Notes under the pieces: model-generated
Databases searched by the model: none
Seen by the model: the letters and a program-made list of their open reading frames with translations, nothing else
Told to the model about the DNA's origin: nothing
Assembly (NCBI RefSeq): GCF_001545155.1
Contig: NZ_CP014226.1
Location: 275,467 to 339,466 of the forward strand
DNA: 64,000 nucleotides
Direction: 5' to 3'
From: Halomonas chromatireducens
Lineage (GTDB): Bacteria; Pseudomonadota; Gammaproteobacteria; Pseudomonadales; Halomonadaceae
Made by a program: the position numbers and the translations under genes
In this document: piece by piece, positions 11,885 through 20,982 of the stretch
How positions within the stretch are numbered: the first letter of the stretch is position 1
Layout of the letters: every line of letters begins with the position of its first letter

Positions 11885-12940
11885 TCAGGAGGCGCTGCCA
11901 CCTCCGCCGACGATGCCGCCGCGCAGGCCACTCTGGTTGTCGCTGGACCGAAGATGCCGGGAGACGGCGTCTTCCGGTGAACCGGCCATCTCGCGGAACA
12001 TGCCCATGGAGCCGAGCAGGGCGGAGGACTCGTAGGGCACGAAGACCCGCTCGCCGTTCTTGGCCATGTTGGGCAGCCCCTTGATGTAGCTCTGGCCGAG
12101 CAGGTAGCCCACGACGGTGCGCTTATGCTCGTCGCTGTCGCCGATGGCGCTGAGTACCAGCTTGATCGACTCCTGTTCGCCCTGGGCGCGCAGGATGGCG
12201 GATTCCTTGTCGCCCTGGGCGTTGAGGATCGCCGACTCGCGCTGGCCCTGGGCCATGGCGATGGCGGCGGACTTCTCCCCCTCGGCTTCGGTAACGGTGG
12301 CACGGCGCTTGCGCTCGGCGGCCATCTGCAGGCGCATGGCGGACTCCACCTCTTCGGGCATGGCGATGTCCTGGACCTCGACCCGCGAGATCTTCACCCC
12401 CCACTTGGAGGCGGCTTCTTCCATGGCGGCCTGGATCTCGTTGTTGACCTCGGCACGGGACTCGAACAGCTTGTCGAGCTCCATCTTGCCGACCACCGAG
12501 CGCAGCGTGGTCTTGGCCAGCACCTCCACCGCCTGGCTCATGTTCTCAACCTCATAGACAGCGCGCTTGGGGTCGATGATCTGGTAGTAGAGCGCGCCGT
12601 TGATGTTCACCGTGACGTTGTCGGTGGTCACCACCGGCTGGCCCGGGAAATCCATCACCGTCTCACGGCGATCGATACGGACTTCGCTGCTGGTCACCGG
12701 GTGGTAGTCCTCGCCCATCTTGCGGTAGCGAATCATGGTGATGGCGCGGGGCTGTTCGATGAAGGGGATGATGATGTTGATGCCGCTTTCGAGCAGCCGA
12801 TTGAACGACCCCAGTCGCTCGATGACCATCACCTCGGACTGGCGCACGATGACCAGCCCCTTGGCGATGATCAGGATGCCGATGACGACGATGATCAGTG
12901 CGAGTAACAGCCCGGGGCTGATGGGAAGATCCATGTTCAC
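11885..12940 (-). CDS. SPFH/band-7 membrane protein (QmcA/paraslipin type)
   Basis: A 351-residue protein with an N-terminal membrane segment (LLLALIIVVIGILIIAKGL, about residues 11-29) and then a band-7 domain (VMVIERLGSFNRLLESGIN to RVEVQDIAMPEEVESAM). A long Ala/Glu/Gln-rich coiled coil follows with the repeats MAQGQRESAILNAQGDKESAILRAQGEQES (residues about 235-265, three similar AQG units). The C-terminus is Gly-rich. SPFH proteins assemble into ring scaffolds in membrane microdomains. The start is GTG 12940 with GGAG nine bases upstream; ATG 12934 is the alternative. The NfeD gene immediately upstream on the same strand is the usual partner. Confidence 0.9.
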   Translation of the reverse strand: MNMDLPISPGLLLALIIVVIGILIIAKGLVIVRQSEVMVIERLGSFNRLLESGINIIIPFIEQPRAITMIRYRKMGEDYHPVTSSEVRIDRRETVMDFPGQPVVTTDNVTVNINGALYYQIIDPKRAVYEVENMSQAVEVLAKTTLRSVVGKMELDKLFESRAEVNNEIQAAMEEAASKWGVKISRVEVQDIAMPEEVESAMRLQMAAERKRRATVTEAEGEKSAAIAMAQGQRESAILNAQGDKESAILRAQGEQESIKLVLSAIGDSDEHKRTVVGYLLGQSYIKGLPNMAKNGERVFVPYESSALLGSMGMFREMAGSPEDAVSRHLRSSDNQSGLRGGIVGGGGSAS

Positions 12941-13047
12941 GATGTACTGCTCCTTGTCTTTGGCGAGTGCGTGTTGGTGATGACGCGTTGAAAGGTTGTC
13001 GAGGGGATTGCTTCTTGGTGGGCGTGGTGTGAATGAAGCGTTGCATC

Positions 13048-13509
13048 CTACTCCATCTGGTGCCTCTGGCAGTGGCTGACGATGGCCGTGGTGCCGTCGA
13101 ACTGCTTGAAGATGACCAGGGTACCTTCGGGCAGGTCGGTCTCGCCGGTTTCATCGACGCGCAGGCGGTAGAAGTCGCCGTTGACCTTGACCCCGCTGGC
13201 GCCATCGAAATCACGCCTGAGCGTCGTGTAGGTATGGCCCTTCTCCACGCCGGTACCGGTGGTGCCGTAGGCAACGCCGCGAGGCGAGAACCAGGGGCGA
13301 ATGACCATGACGGCCAGGGGTACGAGCAGCCCCGAGAATACGCCCATTCCCAGCAACTGCCAGGGAAGCGATAGCCCCAGGGCGGCCAGTGCCGACGTCA
13401 ACACGGCTGCCACTGCCAGCGCCAATAGCACAAGGCCCCCGGAAGAGAGCTCAGCCAGGCCCAGCAGCAGGGCGATGGCAATCCAGATCAGGGCAGGATT
13501 CCAGTCCAT
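13048..13509 (-). CDS. NfeD-family membrane protein
   Basis: A 153-residue protein of the short NfeD type (YbbJ-like). Three hydrophobic segments fill residues about 5-85 (LIWIAIALLLGLAELSSGG, then LVLLALAVAAVLTSALAALG and LLGMGVFSGLLVPLAVMVI). They are followed by a C-terminal OB-fold beta domain (GVKVNGDFYRLRVDETGETDLPEGT). NfeD proteins are encoded next to SPFH proteins and are thought to stabilise or modulate the SPFH scaffold. It precedes the SPFH gene by about 107 bases on the same strand, in the expected order for an nfeD-qmcA operon. Confidence 0.88.
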   Translation of the reverse strand: MDWNPALIWIAIALLLGLAELSSGGLVLLALAVAAVLTSALAALGLSLPWQLLGMGVFSGLLVPLAVMVIRPWFSPRGVAYGTTGTGVEKGHTYTTLRRDFDGASGVKVNGDFYRLRVDETGETDLPEGTLVIFKQFDGTTAIVSHCQRHQME

Positions 13510-13616
13510 GATAGTCTCTGTGTCGTGTTTGATGGGCCAAGGGGCGACAGGGATTTGACCTGTGCGCCGCCCAAGGCTTTACGATATCCGTGTTGCCCAT
13601 GTTATAGGAGAGCACC

Positions 13617-14162
13617 ATGTCACACACCCTGGTAGTACGCCCCCTTTCGGCGCTTGTTGTCATTCTGGCCGGGAGCGCCTTGCTTGCGGCACCCGTCATG
13701 GCCGGGGAAGAGGAGGCTCAGGCTCAGGAGCGGATCCAGCAGGTCGAGTCCGGGGAGGCCGAAGCGCAAGGGGATGATGGCGAGGTCGAGGCCTCCGACG
13801 ATGATGTGCTCGAGAGTGACGAACAGCCGGCGCACCACGGCAACGATAACGGCCACGATCATGAGCATGCAATGCATGATGAGGACGAGCATGCAGACAA
13901 TGAGGCCGTGCAGGCCTATCGCGAGGTCAATCGGCGCATGCATGAAGACATGTCGATCGACTTCACCGGCGATGCCGATGCCGATTTCGCCCGTGGCATG
14001 ATACCCCACCACCAGGGCGCCATCGATATGGCCAACGTGGTGTTAGTGCATGGTGAGGACGACGCGATCCGCGACCTGGCCCGTGAGATCATCGAGGCCC
14101 AGGAGGAGGAGATCGCCTTCCTGCGCGACTGGCTCGTGCAGCATGGCTACGAGACCAACTGA
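13617..14162 (+). CDS. DUF305 (CopM-like) exported protein, second copy
   Basis: A 181-residue exported protein with a clear signal peptide (LSALVVILAGSALLAAPVMA, cleavage near residue 29). A very acidic linker of about 45 residues follows, then a His-rich stretch (HHGNDNGHDHEHAMHDEDEH) and a DUF305 domain with RGMIPHHQGAIDMANVVLVHG. From AVQAYRE to the end it is nearly collinear with the product at 11287-11748, so the two are recent paralogues; this one carries a longer acidic linker. TAGGAG lies six bases before the ATG. Metal binding, most likely copper, is inferred from the family. Confidence 0.88.
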   Translation: MSHTLVVRPLSALVVILAGSALLAAPVMAGEEEAQAQERIQQVESGEAEAQGDDGEVEASDDDVLESDEQPAHHGNDNGHDHEHAMHDEDEHADNEAVQAYREVNRRMHEDMSIDFTGDADADFARGMIPHHQGAIDMANVVLVHGEDDAIRDLAREIIEAQEEEIAFLRDWLVQHGYETN

Positions 14163-14186
14163 CATTCGTCACCAGAGACTGCCCCG

Positions 14187-15209
14187 ATGACCCTGCTGAC
14201 CTGGATCGGGATTGCACTCTGCCTGGTCCAGTCGGCGATGTTCTCGGGGCTGAACCTGGCCTTTTTCTCGATCAACAAGCTGGAGCTCGAGATCAAGGCC
14301 CGCAAGGGCAGTCCGCGAGCTCGGCGGGTACATCGCCTGCGCCAGGATGCCAACTTCCTGCTGGTCACCATCCTGTGGGGTAACGTGGCGGTAAATGTGC
14401 TGCTGGCGTTGCTCTCCGGCTCGGTGATGGGGGCCATGGTGGCGTTCTTGTTCTCCACGGTGGTGATCACCCTCTGTGCCGAGATCCTGCCCCAGGCGTT
14501 CTTCTCCCGGCACGCGCTACGCATGGCGTCACTATTGGCCCCGATGGTGCGCTTCTACCAGTTGCTGCTGTGGCCCGTGGCGCGTCCGACCGCCTGGGTG
14601 CTGGATCGCTGGCTGGGGCTGGAAGCGATACCCTTCTTCAGGGAGCGGGACCTGCATCAGCTGATCCGGCTCCACATGGAGTCCACCGAAACCGAGATCG
14701 ACCGGGTGGAGGGGCGCGGTGCCATGAACTTCCTCATGCTGGATGATGTGCCCCTGGGGCGTGAGGGGGAGGTGCTGGCCCCCGACAGCATCGTCGTTCT
14801 GCCTTTCCACGGTGACAAGCCGATCTTTCCCGAGATCCAGCGAACCCGACACGATGATTTCCTGCGGTCCCTGCAGGTCAGCGGCAAGAGCCGCGCGGTA
14901 GTGGTGGACGCGGCCGGCGAACCGCGACTCGTGATCGATACCGATGCGTTCCTGCGTGCGGCGCTGTTCGACCCCGATCTCTTCACGCCGCTGGCCCACT
15001 GCCATAGGCCCATCGTCGTACGCGACCCCAGCGTGCCCCTGGGCGAGGTCATCGGACGTTTTCGGGTCCATGCCAGCCATCGACAGGATGACGTGCTCGA
15101 CGAGGACGTCATCCTGCTCTGGGCCGATGAGAAGCGCATCCTTACCGGCTCCGACGTGCTTGGCCGCCTCCTGCGCGGCATCGTCAGGAGTTCGCCCCAC
15201 CCGGGGTGA
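14187..15209 (+). CDS. CNNM (DUF21) transmembrane-domain protein
   Basis: A 340-residue protein with an N-terminal DUF21/CNNM membrane domain. The first segment is LTWIGIALCLVQSAMFSGLNLAFFSINKLELE, with the helix-breaking SGLNLAFFS typical of the family, and further segments lie near residues 60-115. The cytoplasmic half (about 150-340) resembles a diverged pair of CBS domains (DSIVVLPFHGDKPIFPEI, then SRAVVVDAAGEPRLVI). Family members include CorB/CNNM Mg2+ transporters and export-related proteins; a cation role is plausible but not shown. It starts 24 bases after the DUF305 stop and could be co-transcribed with it. Confidence 0.8.
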   Translation: MTLLTWIGIALCLVQSAMFSGLNLAFFSINKLELEIKARKGSPRARRVHRLRQDANFLLVTILWGNVAVNVLLALLSGSVMGAMVAFLFSTVVITLCAEILPQAFFSRHALRMASLLAPMVRFYQLLLWPVARPTAWVLDRWLGLEAIPFFRERDLHQLIRLHMESTETEIDRVEGRGAMNFLMLDDVPLGREGEVLAPDSIVVLPFHGDKPIFPEIQRTRHDDFLRSLQVSGKSRAVVVDAAGEPRLVIDTDAFLRAALFDPDLFTPLAHCHRPIVVRDPSVPLGEVIGRFRVHASHRQDDVLDEDVILLWADEKRILTGSDVLGRLLRGIVRSSPHPG

Positions 15210-15219
15210 GCGGGAGCCG

Positions 15220-16410
15220 CTACAGCCCCAGGCGCTCCTTCACCCGGCCGAAGGCTGCCAGGGCGAACTCCAGGTCGTCGCGGGTCAGCGCCGCCGACAT
15301 CTGGGTACGGATGCGGGCACGTCCCTTGGGTACCACGGGGAAGGAAAAGGCAATCACGTAGACGCCCTCCTTGAGCATTTCCTCGGCGAAGCGGGCAGCC
15401 ACGGTGGCATCGTGCAGCATCACAGGGACGATGGGATGCTCGCCGGGCAGCAGTTCGAAGCCCAGCGATTCCAGGCCGGAACGGAAGAAGGTCGTGTTTT
15501 CCCTGAGCCGCTCGCGCAGTTCTTCGGATTCGCCGGCCAGTTGCAGCGCTTTCAGGGCGCCGGCCACCACCGGTGGGGCCACGGTATTGGAGAACAGGTA
15601 GGGGCGCGAACGCTGGCGCAGCAGTTCGACGATTTCACGCTTGCCGCTGGTGTAGCCGCCGCTGGCGCCGCCCAGCGCCTTGCCCAGGGTGCCGGTAGTG
15701 ATGTCAACGCGGTCCATGCAGCCACGGAACTCGTGGGTGCCGCGGCCGCCGTCCCCGATGAAGCCGGTGGCATGGCAGTCGTCGAAATGCACCAGGGCAC
15801 CATAGCGTTCGGCCAGATCACAGATCTCGTCGAGCGGGGCGATGTAACCATCCATGGAGAAGACCCCATCGCTGGTGATCAGCTTGAAGCGAGCGCCGTC
15901 GCGATCGGCGGCCTTGAGCTGCTCTTCCAGGTCGGCCATGTCACGATTGCGGTAGCGATAGCGCTTCGCCTTGCTGAGCCGAACGCCGTCGATGATGCTG
16001 GCATGGTTGAGCTCATCCGAGATCACGGCGTCTTCCGCGCCGAGCAGGGTCTCGAACAGGCCGCCGTTGGCATCGAAGCAGGAGGGGTAGAGGATCGTAT
16101 CCTCGGTGCCCAGAAACTCGGTGAGCTTCTCTTCCAGCTGCTTGTGCAGGCTCTGGGTGCCGCAGATGAAACGCACCGATGCCAGTCCGTAGCCCCACTT
16201 GTCGAGGCCGGCCCTGGCGGCGGCATTGACCTCGGGGTGCTGGGCCAGGCCCAGGTAGTTGTTGGCGCAGAGGTTGAGCACCTCGCGGCCCTGGTTGATG
16301 CCGACATGGGCCCCCTGGGGCGTGGTCAGCTGGCGCTCATGCTTGTAGAGGCCCGCCTCCTGGATGGCGTCGAGTTCGTCTTGCAGATGCTGTTGAAAGG
16401 CTCCGTACAT
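15220..16410 (-). CDS. kbl: Glycine C-acetyltransferase (2-amino-3-ketobutyrate CoA ligase)
   Basis: Kbl cleaves 2-amino-3-oxobutyrate with CoA to glycine and acetyl-CoA, finishing threonine breakdown started by Tdh. The 396-residue product is an alpha-oxoamine synthase. It shows [16 protein letters not shown] near residue 45, [20 protein letters not shown] with the PLP-stacking His and Asp, and the Schiff-base Lys in [15 protein letters not shown] (about residue 243). The ATG is one base after the tdh stop, so the two genes are translationally coupled. It ends 10 bases from the convergent CNNM gene. Confidence 0.95.
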   Translation of the reverse strand: MYGAFQQHLQDELDAIQEAGLYKHERQLTTPQGAHVGINQGREVLNLCANNYLGLAQHPEVNAAARAGLDKWGYGLASVRFICGTQSLHKQLEEKLTEFLGTEDTILYPSCFDANGGLFETLLGAEDAVISDELNHASIIDGVRLSKAKRYRYRNRDMADLEEQLKAADRDGARFKLITSDGVFSMDGYIAPLDEICDLAERYGALVHFDDCHATGFIGDGGRGTHEFRGCMDRVDITTGTLGKALGGASGGYTSGKREIVELLRQRSRPYLFSNTVAPPVVAGALKALQLAGESEELRERLRENTTFFRSGLESLGFELLPGEHPIVPVMLHDATVAARFAEEMLKEGVYVIAFSFPVVPKGRARIRTQMSAALTRDDLEFALAAFGRVKERLGL

Positions 16411-16411
16411 G

Positions 16412-17440
16412 TCATGACTCCCAGTTCAAAACGACCTTGCTGGCCTCGCCGGACAGCATGGCATCGAAACCGTGCTGGAACTCGGTGAAGGGCAGGCGAT
16501 GGGTGATGACCGGGGAGATGTCGAGGCCGGACTCAATCATCACCGACATCTTGTACCAGGTCTCGTACATCTCTCGGCCATAGATACCCTTCAGCGTCAG
16601 CATGTTGAAGATCACCGTATTCCAGTCGATGGCGATATCCTCGGTGGGAATGCCCAGCATTGCCACCTTGCCGCCGTGGCACATGTTGGCGAGCATGTCG
16701 CGGAAGGCGGCGGGGCTGCCGGACATCTCCAGGCCGACATCGAAGCCCTCGCTGAGGCCCAGGTCGCGCTGAACCTCGGCCAGGCTCTCGTGGCGGACGT
16801 CCACCGTGCGCGTGGCGCCCAGGCGAGCGGCCAGAGCCAGCCGCTCGGGGTTGAGGTCGGTGATCACCACATGGCGTGCGCCGGCATGGCGGCACACTGC
16901 CGCCGCCATGGCGCCAATGGGGCCGGCACCGGTAATCAGTATGTCTTCGCCGAGCAAGTCATATTGCAGGGCCGTGTGTACGGCATTGCCCAGCGGGTCG
17001 AACAGAGCGGCCACGTCCAGGTCGATGCCCGGGGCGTGCTCCCAGACGTTTGACATGGGCAGGGCCACGTACTCGGCGAAGGCGCCGGGCCGGTTGACGC
17101 CGATCCCGCTGGTGAAGGCGCAGAGGTGGCGGCGCCCGGCCAGGCAGTTGCGGCAGCGCCCACAGACCACGTGGCCCTCTCCGGAAACGATCTGGCCCGG
17201 CTTGAAGTCATTCACGTTGGAGCCGACCTCGACGATCTCGCCGACGAACTCATGACCCACCACCATGGGGACGGGGATGGTCTTCTGAGCCCAACTGTCC
17301 CATTTGTAGATATGCACGTCGGTACCGCAGATGGCAGTGCGCTTTACCTTGATCAGCACGTCATTGATGCCGACCTGTGGGTCGGGCACCTCATCCATCC
17401 AGAGGCCGGGTGCTGCCTCCTTCTTGATCAGTGCTTTCAT
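16412..17440 (-). CDS. tdh: L-threonine 3-dehydrogenase
   Basis: Tdh oxidises L-threonine with NAD to 2-amino-3-oxobutyrate. The 342-residue medium-chain dehydrogenase carries the catalytic zinc Cys and neighbours in [13 protein letters not shown] and [14 protein letters not shown]. The structural zinc site is the four-Cys segment [15 protein letters not shown], and the NAD site is [18 protein letters not shown]. It is the first gene of the tdh-kbl operon and diverges from the XRE/cupin regulator gene. Confidence 0.95.
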   Translation of the reverse strand: MKALIKKEAAPGLWMDEVPDPQVGINDVLIKVKRTAICGTDVHIYKWDSWAQKTIPVPMVVGHEFVGEIVEVGSNVNDFKPGQIVSGEGHVVCGRCRNCLAGRRHLCAFTSGIGVNRPGAFAEYVALPMSNVWEHAPGIDLDVAALFDPLGNAVHTALQYDLLGEDILITGAGPIGAMAAAVCRHAGARHVVITDLNPERLALAARLGATRTVDVRHESLAEVQRDLGLSEGFDVGLEMSGSPAAFRDMLANMCHGGKVAMLGIPTEDIAIDWNTVIFNMLTLKGIYGREMYETWYKMSVMIESGLDISPVITHRLPFTEFQHGFDAMLSGEASKVVLNWES

Positions 17441-17670
17441 ATGGTTACCTTCCTGTCGTTTGTCGTTGGATGTCGCTCAGGTGGGTGGGCGGCGAGCGGG
17501 CCTGGCAATTCGCCGGCAAATGTTTACTATAGAAGAACCATTTCCAGTATTGCAGAATATTTCTTCGATGCAAGAAAAAATTCCACCATATGGGATTAAT
17601 CTACGCATTGAGGCAGTGTCTTGTTTCGATAGCGCGCTCGACTTCCAGTGGTAGTAGAGGAGTAGTGTAG
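17441..17670. promoter_or_regulatory. Divergent control region tdh / XRE regulator
   Basis: This 230-base gap is much more AT-rich than its neighbours around 17520-17600. On the minus strand TATAGT (17526-17531) could be a -10 box for tdh, leaving a leader of about 80 bases, but the matching -35 is poor. The repeated GAATATTTCTTC and AAGAAAAAATTCC elements at about 17555-17583 form an imperfect inverted arrangement that could be the operator of the neighbouring regulator. These are visual calls only. Confidence 0.35.
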
Positions 17671-18252
17671 GTGGCGGATACAACCATGGCCGAATCCCAG
17701 GCGGAAGCCGGCAGTCTTTCCACGCGTGTGATCGAGCTGCGCAAGCGCCGCGGGCTCACCCTGGAGCAGCTGGCGGCAGCGTCGGGGGTGAGCCGCTCGA
17801 TGCTCAGCCAGATCGAGCGGGGCAAGGCCAACCCCACCCTGGCGGTTACCCTGCGCATCGCCCAGGCTTTCGGCATGAACATTGGCGACCTGGTTGACCA
17901 GCCATGGACGGCCTCGCGTATCGAAGTGATCCGCAGCGACGATGCCAGCCAGCTGTTTCGCGATGACCGGGACTGCCGCATACGCACGCTGTCACCGTTG
18001 CACATGGAAAAACATGTGGAATTCTACGAGGTGCGACTGGCCCCGGGTGCCCGCCTGCACAGCGCGGCCCACTTCGAAGGGACGCGGGAGCTGTTGACCC
18101 TCACACAAGGTTGCGGGAAGGTCCTGGCGGGAGAGAACCGCTGCGAGCTGAATCCCGGCGACTCGGCGCACTATCATGCTGACCTGGAGCACACCATCGA
18201 GAACAGCGGCGAAGAAGAGCTGGTGGGCTTCCTGGTCGTGACCTATCAGTGA
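17671..18252 (+). CDS. XRE-family regulator with C-terminal cupin domain
   Basis: A 193-residue regulator. Residues about 17-72 are a Cro/C1-type helix-turn-helix (LTLEQLAAASGVSRSMLSQIERGKANPTLAV). Residues about 110-190 are a cupin ligand-binding domain (LTLTQGCGKVLAGENRCELNPGDSAHYHADLEHTIEN). This architecture (PuuR/SutR-like) usually represses small catabolic operons. Its divergent position suggests it controls tdh-kbl. I take the GTG at 17671, with GAGGAG upstream; ATG 17686 would remove five residues. Confidence 0.87.
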   Translation: MADTTMAESQAEAGSLSTRVIELRKRRGLTLEQLAAASGVSRSMLSQIERGKANPTLAVTLRIAQAFGMNIGDLVDQPWTASRIEVIRSDDASQLFRDDRDCRIRTLSPLHMEKHVEFYEVRLAPGARLHSAAHFEGTRELLTLTQGCGKVLAGENRCELNPGDSAHYHADLEHTIENSGEEELVGFLVVTYQ

Positions 18253-18298
18253 GCCATCGTGCTTCTAGCGCGCCCGTGGGCAGGGAAGGAGGCAAGCG

Positions 18299-19048
18299 GT
18301 GACGAGCATGGTCTACTGGCTTGATATGGCGGGGGTGATCGTCTTTGCGTTATCGGGCGTAATACTCGCCTGTCGCTCGCGGATGGATCCCTTCGGCATG
18401 CTGGTGCTGGCGGCGGTGACCGGCATCGGCGGAGGCACCCTGCGTGACCTGGTGCTTGGCGTACGCCCTGTCTTCTGGGTGGCGGATCCCACCTATCTCT
18501 GGGTGATCCTGGCCACCGTCGGGGTGTCGATCATCGGCTTCCATTATATTCACCGGCTGTCACGCGTTTTCCTGCCGGTGGCCGACGCCTTCGGCCTGGC
18601 GCTGTTCACCGCGATTGGCACCCACAAGGCCCTGCAGCTTGGTACACCCGGCGCGGTGGCGGTGTTGATGGGGCTGCTGACGGGTGTCGCCGGTGGCATG
18701 GTCCGCGATGTTCTGGCGCGTCGGGTGCCGATGGTGCTGCGCCAGGAGATCTATGCCACGGCCTCCATTGCCGGCGGTATCACCTATGTCGTGCTTTATG
18801 CGCTCGAGGCGCCCTGGGCATTGACGATCTCCCTGGCACTGATGATGACGCTGGGTTTGCGGCTGGCGGCCATCTACTGGCGGCTTTCGCTGCCGGTATT
18901 CGCCTGGGGGGAGATAGCCCCCCCGGGATCGGGCAGCGATGAAGCGGGAAGCGACAAGACGCCAGCGCCGCAGGCACGCACCAAGGCGAGAGTGAGGATG
19001 ATTCGTCAGAAGCGTGTTCGGGATAAACAGGGATCCAGCAATGAGTAG
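18299..19048 (+). CDS. TRIC-family cation channel (UPF0126/YicG type)
   Basis: A 249-residue membrane protein built of two repeats of the TRIC half-domain. The first has MAGVIVFALSGVILACRSRMDPFGMLVLAAVTGIGGGTLRDLVLG, and the second has DAFGLALFTAIGTHKALQLG and GLLTGVAGGMVRDVLARRVPMVL. The paired GGGxxRD motifs (GGGTLRD, GGMVRD) are diagnostic. Prokaryotic TRIC proteins form trimeric monovalent-cation channels; some YicG relatives have been linked to glycine. GTG 18299 is preferred since GGAGG lies six bases upstream. The last 30 residues are a basic tail. It overlaps the next gene by eight bases. Confidence 0.85.
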   Translation: MTSMVYWLDMAGVIVFALSGVILACRSRMDPFGMLVLAAVTGIGGGTLRDLVLGVRPVFWVADPTYLWVILATVGVSIIGFHYIHRLSRVFLPVADAFGLALFTAIGTHKALQLGTPGAVAVLMGLLTGVAGGMVRDVLARRVPMVLRQEIYATASIAGGITYVVLYALEAPWALTISLALMMTLGLRLAAIYWRLSLPVFAWGEIAPPGSGSDEAGSDKTPAPQARTKARVRMIRQKRVRDKQGSSNE

Positions 19049-20120
19049 TCGCTGCTGTTACCTCAGCTTCCGCACAGTTTTTTGGTATGGATGGCTTCTC
19101 TTGCTGCTGCTGGCGGGTTGCGCCGCTGCACCGACGGAGGTCGAGCGCGACCGTCATCGCGAGGCGGGCCTGGCGATTCAGGCGGTCTATGAGGACGCGT
19201 TGCCCGAGCTGTCCATGGCCAAGCAGCGACACTATGCCCAGAGGCTCTACCGCATTACCGCGGAACCGCGGTATCGGGAAATCGCGCATGAGCACGGCCG
19301 GCATCTGGTTCAACAGTTGAGGAGCGATATCGAAGGGCTGGCCGACCCCGATCATGCCACCATTCGCAGCCACCAGATCGTGGCGGACTATCCCCAGCGC
19401 ACCGCAAAGCAGCGGGCCCGGAGGGCAATGCTGGCCGAGTGGGGGGAGATTGCCTTTGCCCGCCAGCTGCTATTTCGCTTGGTGCAAGCCGACTACTACG
19501 GCCTGCTGGACACAGCGGCAATCGCAGATCACGAGCGAGCGCTCGAGTATCTGGCCGGCGTGGCGTGGGAGCGCTTTCTGACCGATGCCGATGTCATGGC
19601 CATCTATGCCGCCCAGGTGGCCAACCATGTCTATTTTCTCCATCAGCTCGACATTGCCGACCTGCGTGAAGCAGTGGTGGCGGCCTTTCAACGCCAATAC
19701 CCCGCAGGCAGCGCCGCTGAGCTTGGCAAAGCGGAGTATCACAACAAGCTCTACGGTATGACCCACTTCGTGATCGCCTCGAGCCGCTATTATCAGCGCT
19801 GGGTGGATCCGCAGGACTATGCCTGGATACTCGATGCCTTCGCCGGGGATATTGACCGAATCCTGGCCAATGCCAGCGAGGATATCCAGGCTGAAGTGGC
19901 GCTTAGCTTCCTCCTTGCCGGGCAGGAGGCGCATCCGGCCGTTGGCCGGATACGCGACTCCCTGGTGGCGGCCATCGACCCTCAGTCCAGCATCATTCCC
20001 TCAGCCACAGGGTCGTCCGATCTGGAGCGCGGGGAGCATCGCAACGTATTGGCGATCATGGTGCTGCGCTGGCCGGGCAGGCTCTACCCCGGGCCTGATC
20101 TCTCGCTGATGGGCCTTTGA
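19041..20120 (+). CDS. Predicted lipoprotein, DUF3541-like
   Basis: A 359-residue product with a lipoprotein signal: hydrophobic WYGWLLLLLLAGC with the lipidated Cys near residue 28. The mature part is alpha-helical in character, with MAKQRHYAQRLYRITAEPRYREIAHEHGRHLVQQL early and HNKLYGMTHFVIASSRYYQRWV in the middle. It recalls proteins labelled DUF3541 in Vibrio and relatives; I give that name tentatively. ATG 19041 is chosen because it lies just before the signal; a start at 19014 would bury it. Its 3' end overlaps the convergent acyltransferase gene by 37 bases. Confidence 0.65.
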   Translation: MSSRCCYLSFRTVFWYGWLLLLLLAGCAAAPTEVERDRHREAGLAIQAVYEDALPELSMAKQRHYAQRLYRITAEPRYREIAHEHGRHLVQQLRSDIEGLADPDHATIRSHQIVADYPQRTAKQRARRAMLAEWGEIAFARQLLFRLVQADYYGLLDTAAIADHERALEYLAGVAWERFLTDADVMAIYAAQVANHVYFLHQLDIADLREAVVAAFQRQYPAGSAAELGKAEYHNKLYGMTHFVIASSRYYQRWVDPQDYAWILDAFAGDIDRILANASEDIQAEVALSFLLAGQEAHPAVGRIRDSLVAAIDPQSSIIPSATGSSDLERGEHRNVLAIMVLRWPGRLYPGPDLSLMGL

Positions 20121-20941
20121 TCATGGGTGTGAGAGGGAGTAGCGATCAGTCTTTGTGCGGGGGCTTCGTCAAGCTGGGGCCTCAATTCGGTGAGAATATG
20201 TCGATACAAGGGACGCAAGGTGTCATGCATGTCCCGTTCGGCCTGGTGCTGATCGATATAATAGGCGGCCCTGGGGCCGCAGTAGTCGATCACGCGGCCA
20301 GCCTTGTGGAAGGCCAGGCCTGAGATCTTCAGCAGGCGCGAGAAACGTGGCTCCATCATGGCGAACACATGGCGTCTCTCCGACAGGCCAACGATCGCCG
20401 TGGCCGCGAGAAACAGGCTTAGCCCCAGCAGCGGTGAGAAGGGTTTGACGTCATGCCCCGAGAGTTGCTGAATGTCGTGCTCGTTCAAGCCGAGGGCGCA
20501 ATCCTTGCTCCTGCGAAAGGCCGGGTGGACGGCGAGACGCGACACTTCACAGATCGTGGAGCGCTGGAATCGATCGGGATGCAGCCTTGGGTGGTCGAGG
20601 CTGAATCCGCAGCTGCGCTCGAGCGGCAGTGTGTCGAGGGGCGGTGCCGCGTTGCCGGGTATCAGTACCACCCTCAAGCAGCCGGTATCGATACCGCTGG
20701 GGATATGATTTAGCAGGCAGAGAATGGCATGCTCGTCGTGGGCATCGTTTTCGAACGGGATGTCTGAATTGACTCCCAGGTCGTAGTTAAGCTCCTGGCG
20801 GAATACCTTGTGTCGCAGGGCGTAGGCTCTATAGCGGGACTCTCTGTCGTTGGCGATCGAGAATCGGAACTGCTTGGCAAAGGTTGCCAAAGGGCTTGTC
20901 TTATCGAGCGGCTGCGTCCTTCTTGCTGTGTCGTTGCTCAT
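20084..20941 (-). CDS. PEP-CTERM/exosortase-associated acyltransferase-like protein
   Basis: A 285-residue protein of the autoinducer-synthase-like GNAT group that is usually annotated as PEP-CTERM/exosortase system-associated acyltransferase. Visible marks are SRYRAYALRHKVFRQELNYD (residues about 36-55), GCLRVVLIPGN, and ICEVSRLAVHPAFRRSKD, the last matching the Arg-containing core of LuxI/FeeM-like acyltransferases. Such enzymes make N-acyl amino acids or homoserine-lactone-like products from acyl-ACP. No exosortase, PEP-CTERM substrate or polysaccharide cluster is present in the window, so the context gives no job for it. The final 12 residues overlap the convergent lipoprotein gene. Confidence 0.72.
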   Translation of the reverse strand: MSNDTARRTQPLDKTSPLATFAKQFRFSIANDRESRYRAYALRHKVFRQELNYDLGVNSDIPFENDAHDEHAILCLLNHIPSGIDTGCLRVVLIPGNAAPPLDTLPLERSCGFSLDHPRLHPDRFQRSTICEVSRLAVHPAFRRSKDCALGLNEHDIQQLSGHDVKPFSPLLGLSLFLAATAIVGLSERRHVFAMMEPRFSRLLKISGLAFHKAGRVIDYCGPRAAYYIDQHQAERDMHDTLRPLYRHILTELRPQLDEAPAQRLIATPSHTHDQRPISERSGPG

Positions 20942-20982
20942 GTCTCACCGGCATCCTTTCCTGTTGAGTTTCCATTGGTTGT

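Noticed and set aside
14944..16488. 514-codon + strand frame across the CNNM gene end and kbl
   Set aside because: It runs antisense to kbl, whose PLP motifs are intact, and has no domain.
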